A DNA stretch of 64,000 bases. Origin: Microscillaceae bacterium. Its GTDB lineage: Bacteria; Bacteroidota; Bacteroidia; Cytophagales; Microscillaceae. The notes under the pieces were generated by a model that was not told the DNA's origin, searched no databases, and saw nothing but the letters and a program-made list of their open reading frames with translations. A program made the translations under genes and the position numbers. This document shows, in pieces, positions 18,148 to 27,039 of this stretch (position 1 is its first letter; every line of letters begins with the position of its first letter). Location: the NCBI GenBank assembly GCA_025054775.1, contig JANWZA010000014.1, forward strand, positions 1 to 64,000, written 5' to 3'.

Positions 18148-18591
18148 TTAGGTATATTTGCCCTGTTCCCAAAGCAGTAAGCAAAAGTCCTCTTGCTGTC
18201 GCATGATAATTTTTTGCTCGGGGGTTTTGTCCTTAAAGCCGAGCAGATGTAGCAATCCATGTACCATAACTCGGTGCAATTCGCTGTCAAAGCTTACGCC
18301 ATATTTTTCAGCATTTTCGCGTACGCGGTCAATACTAATTAAGATGTCCCCTTCAATTTGTCGTTGATAGTCTGAATTATCGAAGGTAATGACATCAGTA
18401 AGAGTATTGTGCTGAAGATAACGAATGTTGTATTGGCTAAGAATTCCATCGGAGCAGAAAACGTAATTAAGTTCTATTAGGTCAAAATTAAAATGTTGAA
18501 CGATTTGTATTATCCAACGTTGTAATTGGATTTTTTGTTTCTTATTCAACTTAAATTTTGTTTCTTGATAAAAGAAATGAATTTTGGACAT
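18148..18591 (-). CDS. ybeY: Endoribonuclease YbeY (16S rRNA maturation)
   Basis: YbeY is a metal-dependent RNase needed for 16S rRNA 3'-end maturation and ribosome quality control. The metal site reads HGLLHLLGFKDKT near the C-terminus; the third histidine of the usual HGxLHLxGxDH is replaced by Lys-Asp, a change I associate with Bacteroidota members. The FNFDLIELNYVFCSD and DVITFDNSD strands also match. The frame is open up to 18684, but the ATG at 18591 (MSKIHFFYQETKF) gives 147 residues, the normal length, and avoids the terminator and the clpP stop. Confidence 0.85.
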   Translation of the reverse strand: MSKIHFFYQETKFKLNKKQKIQLQRWIIQIVQHFNFDLIELNYVFCSDGILSQYNIRYLQHNTLTDVITFDNSDYQRQIEGDILISIDRVRENAEKYGVSFDSELHRVMVHGLLHLLGFKDKTPEQKIIMRQQEDFCLLLWEQGKYT

Positions 18592-18619
18592 TTTTTTACG
18601 TTGAGATTGATAAATGAGA

Positions 18620-18660
18620 GGTAAGAAAAGCGAAGTATGCAGGAATGTGATACTTCGCTT
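18620..18660 (-). terminator. Rho-independent terminator after the clpP pair
   Basis: AAGCGAAGTAT (18628-18638) and ATACTTCGCTT (18650-18660) form an 11-base-pair stem with an 11-base loop. Read on the minus strand the second arm ends in TTTTCTTACC, a T-rich tail. It begins 14 bases after the stop of the clpP at 18674 and separates it from ybeY. Confidence 0.8.
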
Positions 18661-18673
18661 AGGTTGGGGACTA

Positions 18674-19300
18674 TTACATTTCAATTTTGTTAATAATCTT
18701 ATCTACTATTCCATACTCTACGGCTTCTTTTGCGTTCATCCAGTAGTCGCGGTCAAAATCTTTTATGATTTTTTCCAAGGGTTGTCCACAGTTTTGGGCT
18801 AGAATTCTTGCCCCGAGTTCTTTGGTTTTAGCAATTTGGCGAGCATTGATTTCAATATCAATAGCTCTTCCCTGGAAATAGCCTCCGATGCTAGGTTGAT
18901 GTATCATTACTTCACCATGCGGAAAAATAGCGCGTTTGCCTTTTGCTCCACCTGAAAGCAAAATAGAACCCATAGAGGCGGCTAGACCCATACACACCGT
19001 AGCCACTGGTGAGGAGATCATTTGCATGGTATCGTAGATTACCATGCCAGAGGTGATTACACCACCTGGGCTGTTGATATAAAAAGTGATCTCCTCTCCT
19101 GGTTTTTCTGCTTCCAAGTAGAGCAAACGGTTCACTACCTCTCTGGCGGAGCCGTCATGTACAGGTCCCCACAAGAATACTTTGCGTTGCTCTAAAAATT
19201 TTTTGTTAAATAAGCGCGCATCTGTCATAAAATCAAAGATTTCCCTCAGGGGATTATCCTCCTCCTCGTCTTCAAGGCAAGTTTCAAAATATTTTCTCAT
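18674..19300 (-). CDS. clpP: ATP-dependent Clp protease proteolytic subunit, paralogue 1
   Basis: A 208-residue ClpP with a complete catalytic triad: Ser109 in GLAASMGS, His134 in VMIHQPS and an Asp in DFDRDYWM at 183-185. The FYINSPGGVITSG oxyanion region is intact. ClpP forms barrel-shaped proteases with ClpX or ClpA/C. It lies 73 bases downstream of a second clpP on the same strand and is followed by a terminator. No clpX gene is present in the window, so the partner ATPase is encoded elsewhere. Confidence 0.92.
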   Translation of the reverse strand: MRKYFETCLEDEEEDNPLREIFDFMTDARLFNKKFLEQRKVFLWGPVHDGSAREVVNRLLYLEAEKPGEEITFYINSPGGVITSGMVIYDTMQMISSPVATVCMGLAASMGSILLSGGAKGKRAIFPHGEVMIHQPSIGGYFQGRAIDIEINARQIAKTKELGARILAQNCGQPLEKIIKDFDRDYWMNAKEAVEYGIVDKIINKIEM

Positions 19301-19373
19301 AGTTGAGCATGATAGAAATGTATGAAAGATTTTTTTGAAAGTTTTTTTCCTAAGTGTAATAAAAAGAAATAAT

Positions 19374-20111
19374 TTATCTAACTAAAACTTCGTCAATTAG
19401 CCCATATTCTTTGGCTTGTGGTGAGGTCATCCAAAAGTCCCGGTCAGCATCTTGGGCTATTTGGTCAGCGCTTTTTTGTGTATGTTTGCTCAAAATTTGG
19501 TAAATTTCATTTTTAAGCGTAACAATTTGCCTGGCAGTAATCTCAATATCAGAACTTTGCCCTCCTGCAGCGCCCATGGGTTGGTGTATCATGATACGAG
19601 CATGTTGGAGAGCAGAGCGTTTATTTCTTGCCCCACCTGCTAGTAAGACTGCTGCCATAGAAGCGGCAAGTCCTGTGCAGATGCTTACTACATCGGGTTT
19701 TACATATTGCATGGTATCATAAATGCCTAGCCCTGCATAGATAGAACCTCCAGGACTGTTGATATAGAGCAAAATATCTTTTTTAGAGTCCGTAGATTCT
19801 AAAAAGAGTAGTTGGGCTGTAACGATGTTGGCAATATAGTCATCAATAGCTGTACCAAGAAAGATAATTCTATCCATCATGAGGCGTGAAAATACATCAA
19901 TTTCGCGGAAGTTGGTAGGGCGCTCCTCAATAACGGCGCGCGTCATATTTTGAAATTGGTGTATGTATTTATCAAATACTAAACTGCTAATACCTCTGCC
20001 TTTGATAGCAAAGCTACGAAATTCCTTTTGCATTTTTCGCTCGCTTTGAAGGTCGGTATAATCGTATTGACTTACGATGTCATGCATAGGGTTTGAGATG
20101 TTTTGGTTCAT
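19374..20111 (-). CDS. clpP: ATP-dependent Clp protease proteolytic subunit, paralogue 2
   Basis: A 245-residue ClpP, about 40 residues longer at the N-terminus than paralogue 1. The triad is complete: Ser151 in GLAASMAA, His176 in IMIHQPM and an Asp in DADRDFWM near 223. The N-terminal 40 residues (LQSERKMQKEFRSFAI) are charged and could be a propeptide or control the axial pore. The adjacent paralogue suggests hetero-oligomeric ClpP barrels, as in organisms with two ClpPs; that is inference. The ATG at 20111 is used; MHDIV at residue 9 is an alternative start. Confidence 0.92.
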   Translation of the reverse strand: MNQNISNPMHDIVSQYDYTDLQSERKMQKEFRSFAIKGRGISSLVFDKYIHQFQNMTRAVIEERPTNFREIDVFSRLMMDRIIFLGTAIDDYIANIVTAQLLFLESTDSKKDILLYINSPGGSIYAGLGIYDTMQYVKPDVVSICTGLAASMAAVLLAGGARNKRSALQHARIMIHQPMGAAGGQSSDIEITARQIVTLKNEIYQILSKHTQKSADQIAQDADRDFWMTSPQAKEYGLIDEVLVR

Positions 20112-20405
20112 GAGTTGGCAAATGAATAAATATATGAAAATCTTATTTCGGATTTGTTGTTAGTTTGGAGTTCAATAATACATTTTTTTCATGTATTCAC
20201 AAAATTTGGCTTTTATTTGCCTTTCCCTCTCACTTGGGGAAGTATTATTTTTCGGAGATTTTATGTTATAGCATACTATTTTGCCCGTTAAGATGTTAAG
20301 AGATGATGGAAACTATTAAAAATTAAGAGTTGAATCTTTTCCGATTTTATTTGACTTGATATTTTTTAATTGTTTTATTTTAGAACCTAAAACGAAAGGA
20401 CTTGA

Positions 20406-23141
20406 CTAATAGCTACTTACTTTTTGTTTTGCTTTTTGCAAGGCATATTCTAGAATTTTATCGATAAAATGATAGGGTTTGTAATGGTTAATTGCCGCTT
20501 GGTGAAAAATACACGTAGCGGGTGTCATACCAGGAAGTGAATTAACCTCAATAATGTAGACTTCTACGCGTTTGTCGGCATAAATTTTCACAAAAGCATC
20601 AATACGGGCATAGCCCTCAATGTTGAGAATTTTGGCTACTTTAAGCAGTTCTTTTTTTACAATTTGGCTAATTCGCTCATTTTCAGTGGCATCAGAGCTA
20701 TACACTGCGGGAGTAATGTTTTGTCCTTCACCTGCTAAAAACTTCTCTTCCAAACTTAATACTTCGCCGAGGGCTAAGGCTTCTGAAGGTTCAAAAATTT
20801 CATACTCAATACCTTGGGGCGTATAGTGCGTAAGTAATCCACCTGTAATTTCTAGAAAGTGTACGGCTTCGCCTTTTTCTATCAAAGTTTCTATCAAAAA
20901 GGCATTTTTCATAGGAAACTCCTCATTAGGTTTCAGTTTGAGTGCTTGGGCTTCTTTGAGAGGGATTTCAGGTGAATTACGAAACATAATTTTAGCGTAA
21001 GCTATCAACTCGCCTCGGGATTTAATTTTTTTCACTGCTGAACTGCACCCCTCATCAACAGGTTTAGCTATGCAAGGATAGGAGAAACGCATTTCTAATT
21101 CCTCGATCAAAGCATCAAAACGATTCTCCAAGTCATGTTGGTAAACCATCATGTGTTGGGCGACTTTTAGCCCGTGTTTTGCTAAAATTTCATTAGTTTC
21201 AAACTTATTGATAGTAATTTTAGAAGTTTGTGCTGAGGAGCCGTTGTAAGGAATTTGGTAGCTATCTAATAGAGATTGCAGTTCTCCGTCTTCGCCTGGT
21301 CTGCCGTGAAGGGCAATAAATACTACATCGGCTAAATTTTTTAGATCTTTTAGGCTAATTTTTTGTGGTTCGTTTATGCTCTGTCCTGCAAAATATTGTG
21401 TAATAGGTTGTGCCTCTTGTCGGATTTGTTGCATGTACTTTCCTGTGGCACTGTTTTTATATTGCTCAAAGGCAAGTATTTTTTCTCTAATGTCGTCGGC
21501 ATTGTCTTTGAGCATCATGTTTATGGGCAACAGGTATAGTTCAAAAGGGGTACTTTCAGGGGCGAATACTTCGCGGCTCAAAAAGACAGGAAAAGGAGCG
21601 TATTTGTTAGAAGAGGCTAATTTTTCAAACACGTTGCGTCCACTTTCCATAGAGATATGTCTTTCTGTGGAATAGCCTCCCATGATAACTGCTACTCGGA
21701 TTTTGCTTTTTACTTCTTGTTGCAAATTTTCTATTTTTTGAGCTAAGAGTGAAAGTTTATTTTGCAAGGTTTGAACTTTTTTGCCCTCACGCAAGCGCGC
21801 CACAAGGCTTGTATAGAGAACATAAGTAAGAAATTGTGAAGGATTTAGCCCAATTTCTGCTGCTTGGTGAAAAAAGAAGGACGAGGGCAGCATGCCTGAG
21901 GTAGTATTCGGGTCATTCAAATAAATTTTGCCCTCTTGGGTGATAAATCCATCAATGCGGGCATAAACTTGGGCAAAAATAGCTTGAAATAGACGGCAAC
22001 ATTCTTGACGAATTTGCTCTATTTGCTCTATGGGCAATTCTATGGGCGTAACCTTTCGGCTAGTGCCAGGCAAATATTTAGAGCGATAATCAAACACATC
22101 TTGAAATTTGCGAATCTCAGTAGGTGGAAGGGCAAAAGGTTTTCCTTCAAAGTCTTCTATCACAATACACGAAAACTCTTTGCCTTCAATCCATTGCTCT
22201 ATCAGGACCACCTCTTCGGTATTTTCGGCAAGCAAATGTACCGAACTTTTGAAGGAAACCTCTTTGAAAATCTTATCTAAAAATTCCCACAATTTTTCAG
22301 GGGTGTAAATAACTTGGTCATATTCAGATACATAAACAGGAAACCCTAATCCTTCACGAATATCAGTAAATTGATTGATAAAATTCTCTTTGTCTATTGA
22401 GGAGAGGTTTCGCCAAAATTGCGGTGTAATTTCTTGCACAAAAAAACTTTTATGAACAGCTTGCTTAAATGTGTGCCAATTATCCTCTTTTACAATACTA
22501 ATCCCAATGGATGAGCCTTGTTTGGGAGACTTGACTACCAAAGGTAAGCCGATTTCTTGTTTTATGTCTTCAAAAAGTTCTTTTTTATTATTAGTTAAAA
22601 GCCAAGTTTTTTTATCTAAAATTCTACTTTTGGGGCGTAGGAATCCATTGTTAGGTAGCCATTGTGTTTGTACATGCTTATCAATGCCAATAGCAGAGGG
22701 CAAAATTCCTGCTCCTGTATAAGGGATATTGTACCATTCTAACAATCCTTGAATATTACCGTCTTCACCATAGCTACCGTGCAGGCACAAAAAAGCCATA
22801 TCAAACAAAGTAGCGAATTCGTGCGGATAAATGGGCCTGCCCACTTCACGCATTATTGCCTCTAATTGTGCTGTTTCAAGCGAAAGCAAAGACTCTACAT
22901 AAATTTGAAACTTCTGTTTTTGATTAGCTTGCAGTTGGTAGCTAATAGGTGGGTAGAAGTCGCGTATCGTGCCTTTGTAAAGATATTGCCATTCTAATAA
23001 AATAAAATTGCCCAAACTATCCACAAAAATAGGAACGGGCTCAAAAAGTTGCTTATTTAGGTTGTCATACACAGTGCGACCTCCTGCAAAGGATACTTCT
23101 CGCTCTCGAGATTGTCCTCCGAAAAAAATACCGATTCTCAT
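20406..23141 (-). CDS. ddl: Tandem-duplicated D-alanine--D-alanine ligase (two fused Ddl modules)
   Basis: A 911-residue protein in which two complete Ddl modules follow one another; normal Ddl has about 310-360 residues. Module 1 (1-455) begins MRIGIFFGGQSREREVS, has LHGSYGEDGNIQGLLE, an omega-loop VFDYRSKYLPG, YARIDG and ends with NDPNTTSGM near 417. Module 2 (about 482-911) begins RVAVIMGGYSTERHIS, has LHGRPGEDGELQSLLD, YARIDA and EVNSLPGMTPATC. A coiled linker (LQNKLSLLAQKIENLQQEV) joins them. Ddl makes the D-Ala-D-Ala end of peptidoglycan precursors from two D-Ala and ATP. In module 1 the metal-binding Glu of the Glu-x-Asn pair is Asp; in module 2 it is Glu. The gene has its own promoter almost at the start codon. 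Confidence 0.88.
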   Translation of the reverse strand: MRIGIFFGGQSREREVSFAGGRTVYDNLNKQLFEPVPIFVDSLGNFILLEWQYLYKGTIRDFYPPISYQLQANQKQKFQIYVESLLSLETAQLEAIMREVGRPIYPHEFATLFDMAFLCLHGSYGEDGNIQGLLEWYNIPYTGAGILPSAIGIDKHVQTQWLPNNGFLRPKSRILDKKTWLLTNNKKELFEDIKQEIGLPLVVKSPKQGSSIGISIVKEDNWHTFKQAVHKSFFVQEITPQFWRNLSSIDKENFINQFTDIREGLGFPVYVSEYDQVIYTPEKLWEFLDKIFKEVSFKSSVHLLAENTEEVVLIEQWIEGKEFSCIVIEDFEGKPFALPPTEIRKFQDVFDYRSKYLPGTSRKVTPIELPIEQIEQIRQECCRLFQAIFAQVYARIDGFITQEGKIYLNDPNTTSGMLPSSFFFHQAAEIGLNPSQFLTYVLYTSLVARLREGKKVQTLQNKLSLLAQKIENLQQEVKSKIRVAVIMGGYSTERHISMESGRNVFEKLASSNKYAPFPVFLSREVFAPESTPFELYLLPINMMLKDNADDIREKILAFEQYKNSATGKYMQQIRQEAQPITQYFAGQSINEPQKISLKDLKNLADVVFIALHGRPGEDGELQSLLDSYQIPYNGSSAQTSKITINKFETNEILAKHGLKVAQHMMVYQHDLENRFDALIEELEMRFSYPCIAKPVDEGCSSAVKKIKSRGELIAYAKIMFRNSPEIPLKEAQALKLKPNEEFPMKNAFLIETLIEKGEAVHFLEITGGLLTHYTPQGIEYEIFEPSEALALGEVLSLEEKFLAGEGQNITPAVYSSDATENERISQIVKKELLKVAKILNIEGYARIDAFVKIYADKRVEVYIIEVNSLPGMTPATCIFHQAAINHYKPYHFIDKILEYALQKAKQKVSSY

Positions 23142-23145
23142 GCTG

Positions 23146-23176
23146 CAAAGGTAGCTATTTTATTAGAAAAAGCAAA
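23146..23176 (-). promoter_or_regulatory. Bacteroidota-type promoter of ddl, very close to the start codon
   Basis: On the minus strand TTTG (23176-23173), 19 bases, then TACCTTTG (23153-23146): an exact consensus match. Only four bases lie between the -7 element and the ATG at 23141, so the transcript should start at or next to the start codon and have almost no leader. Confidence 0.75.
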
Positions 23177-23191
23177 TGGCTATTTTTACAT

Positions 23192-23460
23192 TTACTTTTG
23201 CCGTGCTAACTCGACTTTACTTTTCGTCCATCGGGCATTTCTAAAAGCAGTTCGGTAGTATAAGGAATGAGGTTTTCAATCAAAATATCCTAATCAAAAA
23301 AAGAAATTTGCCATTGATAGGTAACCACTTGTGCTAAAATTTCTGCTAAATTTTCTTGAAAATACATCTGAAAGCACTGTTTTTCTTGCAGATTCTCAGT
23401 AGTAAGCTCTTCTACTAATTTTTTTTCATTTTGTATAAAGAATTTGTATGTGTGGTAATT
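23192..23460 (-). pseudogene. Remnant of an unidentified protein gene
   Basis: Minus-strand translation gives protein-like text with interruptions: KFFIQNEKKLVEELTTENL, then YQWQISFFD and an in-frame TAG, then ILIENLIPYTTELLLEMP followed by DGRKVK. A change of frame then leads to VELARQK and a TAA at 23194-23192. Codon use and composition look coding, but no start or long open frame remains. It sits between the radical SAM gene and ddl on the same strand. I do not recognise the family. Confidence 0.4.
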
Positions 23461-23506
23461 GCAAAAAATTGTACAGTTCAGAGTGTTGCTCTATTTGCGA
23501 GAAAAG

Positions 23507-24484
23507 CTACAAAAGTTGTTTCCATGTACCTTTCCAATAATTGTATTTGAGCGTACTGGGAAGTGCCTTCCAAAAATATTTGTTGATATTGACCGCAAAA
23601 GATGGCTGCATATAGCAGTTGATTACACAGCCTTCGCATTTTGCAAAGCGTCCCTCTTGGGCTACTAGTTGTTGTACTCGGTCAGATTTCCAAAGTTGAT
23701 ACAAATTATTTTCTATTGGAATATGCTCTAATCCCAAATGATAGCATGGCAGGATTAATTGATTTTCAGGAGAAATAACAATGGTAGTGCTACTTGCTTT
23801 GCATACGGGTTTTTGTATATGGTTTCCGCCATCTTTCCGCAAGGCGATAAATCCTTCATTAAGATAGACTTTGTGCTTTTTTGCCCAAAATTGTAGAGTT
23901 TTCAAAGTGTGGGCTGAGAGCGGGCTCCCTGTTTGCACCTCGTTGTATTCAAATACAGGATTGAGAATGAGTACCAAATCGTTGGGCAAAGTAATTTCGC
24001 GATACACTTGCTCTATTTGATGCGAATTATGCTCAAAAACGGTAAATAGAATATCAGGCTTTTCTCCCAGTTCTTTGGCTATTTGGATAGATTGTAAGAC
24101 GAAATTAAAACAAGCTACGCCTCGGCTCGTATCATGTTCGGCTTGATTAGAAGAGTCTAACGAAAAATGTAACATATCTACTTTACCTCTTATTTTTTCA
24201 GCATATTTAGGATAAAGTAAGGTATTAGTAGTAAGGGTAGTAATGAATTTATATTTTTTGGCAATATCTAACAGTTCTGCAATTTTTCGGTGCAAGAGTG
24301 GCTCACCGCCTGTAAAATCAATGACTTTCACACCCAGCCGTTTCAAATCGTAGAGGTTGCGTTCTGCATTTTCCAAAGTAATGTAAGGCGAGGGCTTTTG
24401 CCAAATATCGCAAAAAGCACATGAAGCATTGCAGCGGTAGGTTAAATAATAATTACAAAGCACAGGATGCCTAATCCAACGCAT
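23507..24484 (-). CDS. Radical SAM protein with C-terminal SPASM-like cysteines
   Basis: A 325-residue radical SAM enzyme. The iron-sulfur motif CNASCAFC near residue 17-24 and VIDFTGGEPLLHR near 55 bind the [4Fe-4S] cluster and SAM. The C-terminal part has KPVCKAS, LPCYHLGLEHI and CEGCVINCYM, a SPASM-like set for one more cluster. The start is the ATG at 24484 (MRWIRHPVLCNYYLTYRC); the frame extends upstream only to a TTG at 24511. A TAnnTTTG element lies at 24529-24522. The substrate is unknown; relatives modify lipids, peptides or cofactors, and no precursor peptide gene is visible nearby. Confidence 0.78.
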   Translation of the reverse strand: MRWIRHPVLCNYYLTYRCNASCAFCDIWQKPSPYITLENAERNLYDLKRLGVKVIDFTGGEPLLHRKIAELLDIAKKYKFITTLTTNTLLYPKYAEKIRGKVDMLHFSLDSSNQAEHDTSRGVACFNFVLQSIQIAKELGEKPDILFTVFEHNSHQIEQVYREITLPNDLVLILNPVFEYNEVQTGSPLSAHTLKTLQFWAKKHKVYLNEGFIALRKDGGNHIQKPVCKASSTTIVISPENQLILPCYHLGLEHIPIENNLYQLWKSDRVQQLVAQEGRFAKCEGCVINCYMQPSFAVNINKYFWKALPSTLKYNYWKGTWKQLL

Positions 24485-24582
24485 GGGAATTGTACAGATG
24501 TAAGAAATCAAAAAACTTTGCCAAAATTACGTCTTTTTTTTGAGTTGAAATAAACAACCTAATTCAAAGAAAAAAGTAGAAA

Positions 24583-25677
24583 TTAGCGTACTATTTCTAC
24601 TTTTTGCGTTTTAGGCAAATTAGCATTGCGTATAGCTACTTGCTGTGCCAAATTTTGGGCTAGTTGCTCAAAGGCTTGCTGAGTGGTAGGTTCGGCTTTC
24701 AAAACGGCGGGTGTCCCCTCATCACCACTTTCGCGAATACTTTGCACCAAAGGAATTTCTCCTAAAAAGGCAACTTGATACTTTTGGGCTAATTGCTTCC
24801 CACCATCTTTACCAAAAATGTAATATTTATTTTGAGGCAATTCGGCAGGTGTGAAGTAAGCCATGTTTTCTACAATCCCCAACACAGGCACATTGATTTG
24901 AGGTTGTTTGAACATAAGTAATCCTTTTTGGGCATCACTCAAAGCTACTTTTTGTGGGGTAGTTACAATTACGGCACCTGTAAGTGGAACGCTTTGCACC
25001 AAACTCAAATGAATATCGCTAGTACCAGGAGGCAAATCAACAAGCAAATAATCTAATTCGTCCCAAAGCGTATCAGCTATAAATTGTTGTAAGGCTTTGC
25101 TTGCCATCGGACCCCGCCAAGGAATAGCTTGCTCAGCATCAGCTAAAAAGCCCATGGACATAATTTTGACACCAAACTGCTCTATAGGCAAAAGCAGGGC
25201 TTTGCCTTGTTCGTTCTCTTCTACAAAAGGGCGTTCTTTTTCTACCCCAAACATGATCGGAATAGACGGACCTGTAATATCTGCATCAAGAATACCTACT
25301 TTTGCTCCTGCCTTAGCCAAAGCCATTGCCAAATTTGCCGCAATTGTGGATTTACCTACACCTCCTTTACCTGAGGCAATGGCAATAACATTTTTTACTT
25401 GGGGAAGTAGAGGAGTGTTAGCTCGGTTAGAGGTAACCTCTGCAATTAAGTTTATGCTTATGTCTAAATCAGGGGAAACGTATCGGTGAATAGCCTCAAT
25501 ACAATTTTGCTTTATTTGTTCTTTCAAAGGGCAGGCAGGTGTAGTAAGTACTATAGTAAAACTTACTTTTTTGTTTTCTTCTATTTGTATGTTTCGCACC
25601 ATGTTTAAGCTTATCAAGTCCTTTTTGAGGTCTGGTTCTTGTACGGTGCTTAAAGCCTGCTTAATGCGTTCTATCAT
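24583..25677 (-). CDS. mrp: Mrp/ApbC iron-sulfur cluster carrier ATPase
   Basis: A 364-residue protein with an N-terminal MIP18/DUF59 domain (ERIKQALSTVQEPDLKKDL, 1-95) and a C-terminal Mrp P-loop NTPase with ASGKGGVGKST near residue 105 and LVDLPPGTSDIHL. Mrp proteins carry Fe-S clusters to target apo-proteins. At the place of the usual CxxC the protein reads ENMAYFTPAELPQNKYY, with no cysteine pair. I recall this as common in Bacteroidota homologues, but it leaves cluster binding unexplained. The ATG at 25677 (MIERIKQAL) was chosen over 25734, which would add a hydrophobic stretch untypical of the family. Confidence 0.88.
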   Translation of the reverse strand: MIERIKQALSTVQEPDLKKDLISLNMVRNIQIEENKKVSFTIVLTTPACPLKEQIKQNCIEAIHRYVSPDLDISINLIAEVTSNRANTPLLPQVKNVIAIASGKGGVGKSTIAANLAMALAKAGAKVGILDADITGPSIPIMFGVEKERPFVEENEQGKALLLPIEQFGVKIMSMGFLADAEQAIPWRGPMASKALQQFIADTLWDELDYLLVDLPPGTSDIHLSLVQSVPLTGAVIVTTPQKVALSDAQKGLLMFKQPQINVPVLGIVENMAYFTPAELPQNKYYIFGKDGGKQLAQKYQVAFLGEIPLVQSIRESGDEGTPAVLKAEPTTQQAFEQLAQNLAQQVAIRNANLPKTQKVEIVR

Positions 25678-25825
25678 AAAGCTAATAAAAACACTTGAAA
25701 AATAAACTAAACAAACAACTGCTTTCAAGGGCAAAATGTTTCATAGTAAGCCTAACAAATTTATTGCATTAGTTAGTTTTGAGTTTCCAAGTTTAAGGTT
25801 TTATTTTGTATATTTCTTGTACACT

Positions 25826-25857
25826 TTTGTAATTTATATATTTTTTGGTTAATTTTG
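25826..25857 (+). promoter_or_regulatory. Bacteroidota-type promoter of the HPPD gene
   Basis: TTTG (25826-25829), 20 bases, TAATTTTG (25850-25857). Exact consensus. Transcription should begin near 25863, giving a leader of about 55 bases before the ATG at 25918. Confidence 0.75.
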
Positions 25858-25917
25858 CACAAATCAAATTACATTCAATAATTACCTAAACTTTTTATTC
25901 TTTATTTTTCAACGCAC

Positions 25918-27015
25918 ATGGAAAATATACAAGACCCACTTCCAATAAAAGGAACCGACCATATAGAGCTTTATGTAGGTAATGCCAAACAAGCAGCATA
26001 TTATTACCAAACCGCTTTTGGATACGAGCTTGTAGGGTATGCTGGACCTGAAACGGGTGTACGCGATAAAGCCTCTTACGTATTGAAACAAGGTAAAATC
26101 TGTCTTGTACTTACTACTGCTTTACGCCCTGACTCACCAATTGCCACTCATGTACATAAACACGGAGATGGTGTAAAAGTTTTGGCACTGGAAGTAGATG
26201 ATGCTGAATACTCCTTTTATCATACTGTAGGTAAAGGGGCCAAACCTGCCATAGAACCAACTACCTTACAAGATGAACACGGTAAAGTAGTAATTTCAGC
26301 TATTCATACCTACGGAGATACAATACATACCTTTGTGGAACGAAAGAATTACCAAGGTGTTTTTATGCCAGGTTTTCAGCCTGCCAAAGGAATTAACACC
26401 AAGCCCGTAGGGTTGAAATATGTTGACCATTGCGTAGGAAATGTAGAACTTGGCAAAATGAATGAATGGGTAAAATTTTATGAAGAGGTAATGGGCTTCA
26501 AGCTTTTAATTACTTTTGATGACAAAGATATTTCCACAGAATACTCTGCGCTTATGTCCAAAGTGGTTTCTAATGGAACAGGTTATATCAAATTTCCTAT
26601 CAACGAACCTGCGCAAGGCAAACGAAAGTCCCAAATTGATGAATATTTAGAATTTTATCAAGGGGCAGGCGTACAGCACATTGCCGTAGCTACTGATGAT
26701 ATTATTTATACAGTTTCTGAACTTAGAGCCCGCGGAGTAGATTTCTTGTACGTCCCTGAAACATATTACGATGACCTCAAAGAACGTGTAGGCAATATTG
26801 AAGAGGAAATAGAAGCTCTTAAAAAGTTAAATATCCTAGTAGATAGAGATGAAGAAGGCTATCTACTACAAATTTTTACCAAACCCGTAGAAGATAGACC
26901 TACCCTTTTCTATGAAATTATACAACGCAAAGGAGCTAAATCATTTGGGAAGGGGAACTTCAAGGCCCTCTTTGAAGCTATTGAACGTGAGCAAGCCCTA
27001 CGCGGAAACCTTTAA
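25918..27015 (+). CDS. hppD: 4-hydroxyphenylpyruvate dioxygenase
   Basis: A 365-residue non-haem iron dioxygenase that converts 4-hydroxyphenylpyruvate to homogentisate in tyrosine breakdown. The three iron ligands are His171 (KYVDHCVGN), His254 (AGVQHIAVATDD) and Glu333 (LFYEIIQRKG). The two-fold vicinal-oxygen-chelate architecture is complete and the length is normal. The gene is alone, with its own promoter and a hairpin 25 bases downstream. It implies an oxygen-dependent, aromatic-amino-acid-degrading organism. Homogentisate dioxygenase is not in the window. Confidence 0.96.
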   Translation: MENIQDPLPIKGTDHIELYVGNAKQAAYYYQTAFGYELVGYAGPETGVRDKASYVLKQGKICLVLTTALRPDSPIATHVHKHGDGVKVLALEVDDAEYSFYHTVGKGAKPAIEPTTLQDEHGKVVISAIHTYGDTIHTFVERKNYQGVFMPGFQPAKGINTKPVGLKYVDHCVGNVELGKMNEWVKFYEEVMGFKLLITFDDKDISTEYSALMSKVVSNGTGYIKFPINEPAQGKRKSQIDEYLEFYQGAGVQHIAVATDDIIYTVSELRARGVDFLYVPETYYDDLKERVGNIEEEIEALKKLNILVDRDEEGYLLQIFTKPVEDRPTLFYEIIQRKGAKSFGKGNFKALFEAIEREQALRGNL

Positions 27016-27039
27016 TTATTTGTAATCAAAACCTGTAAG

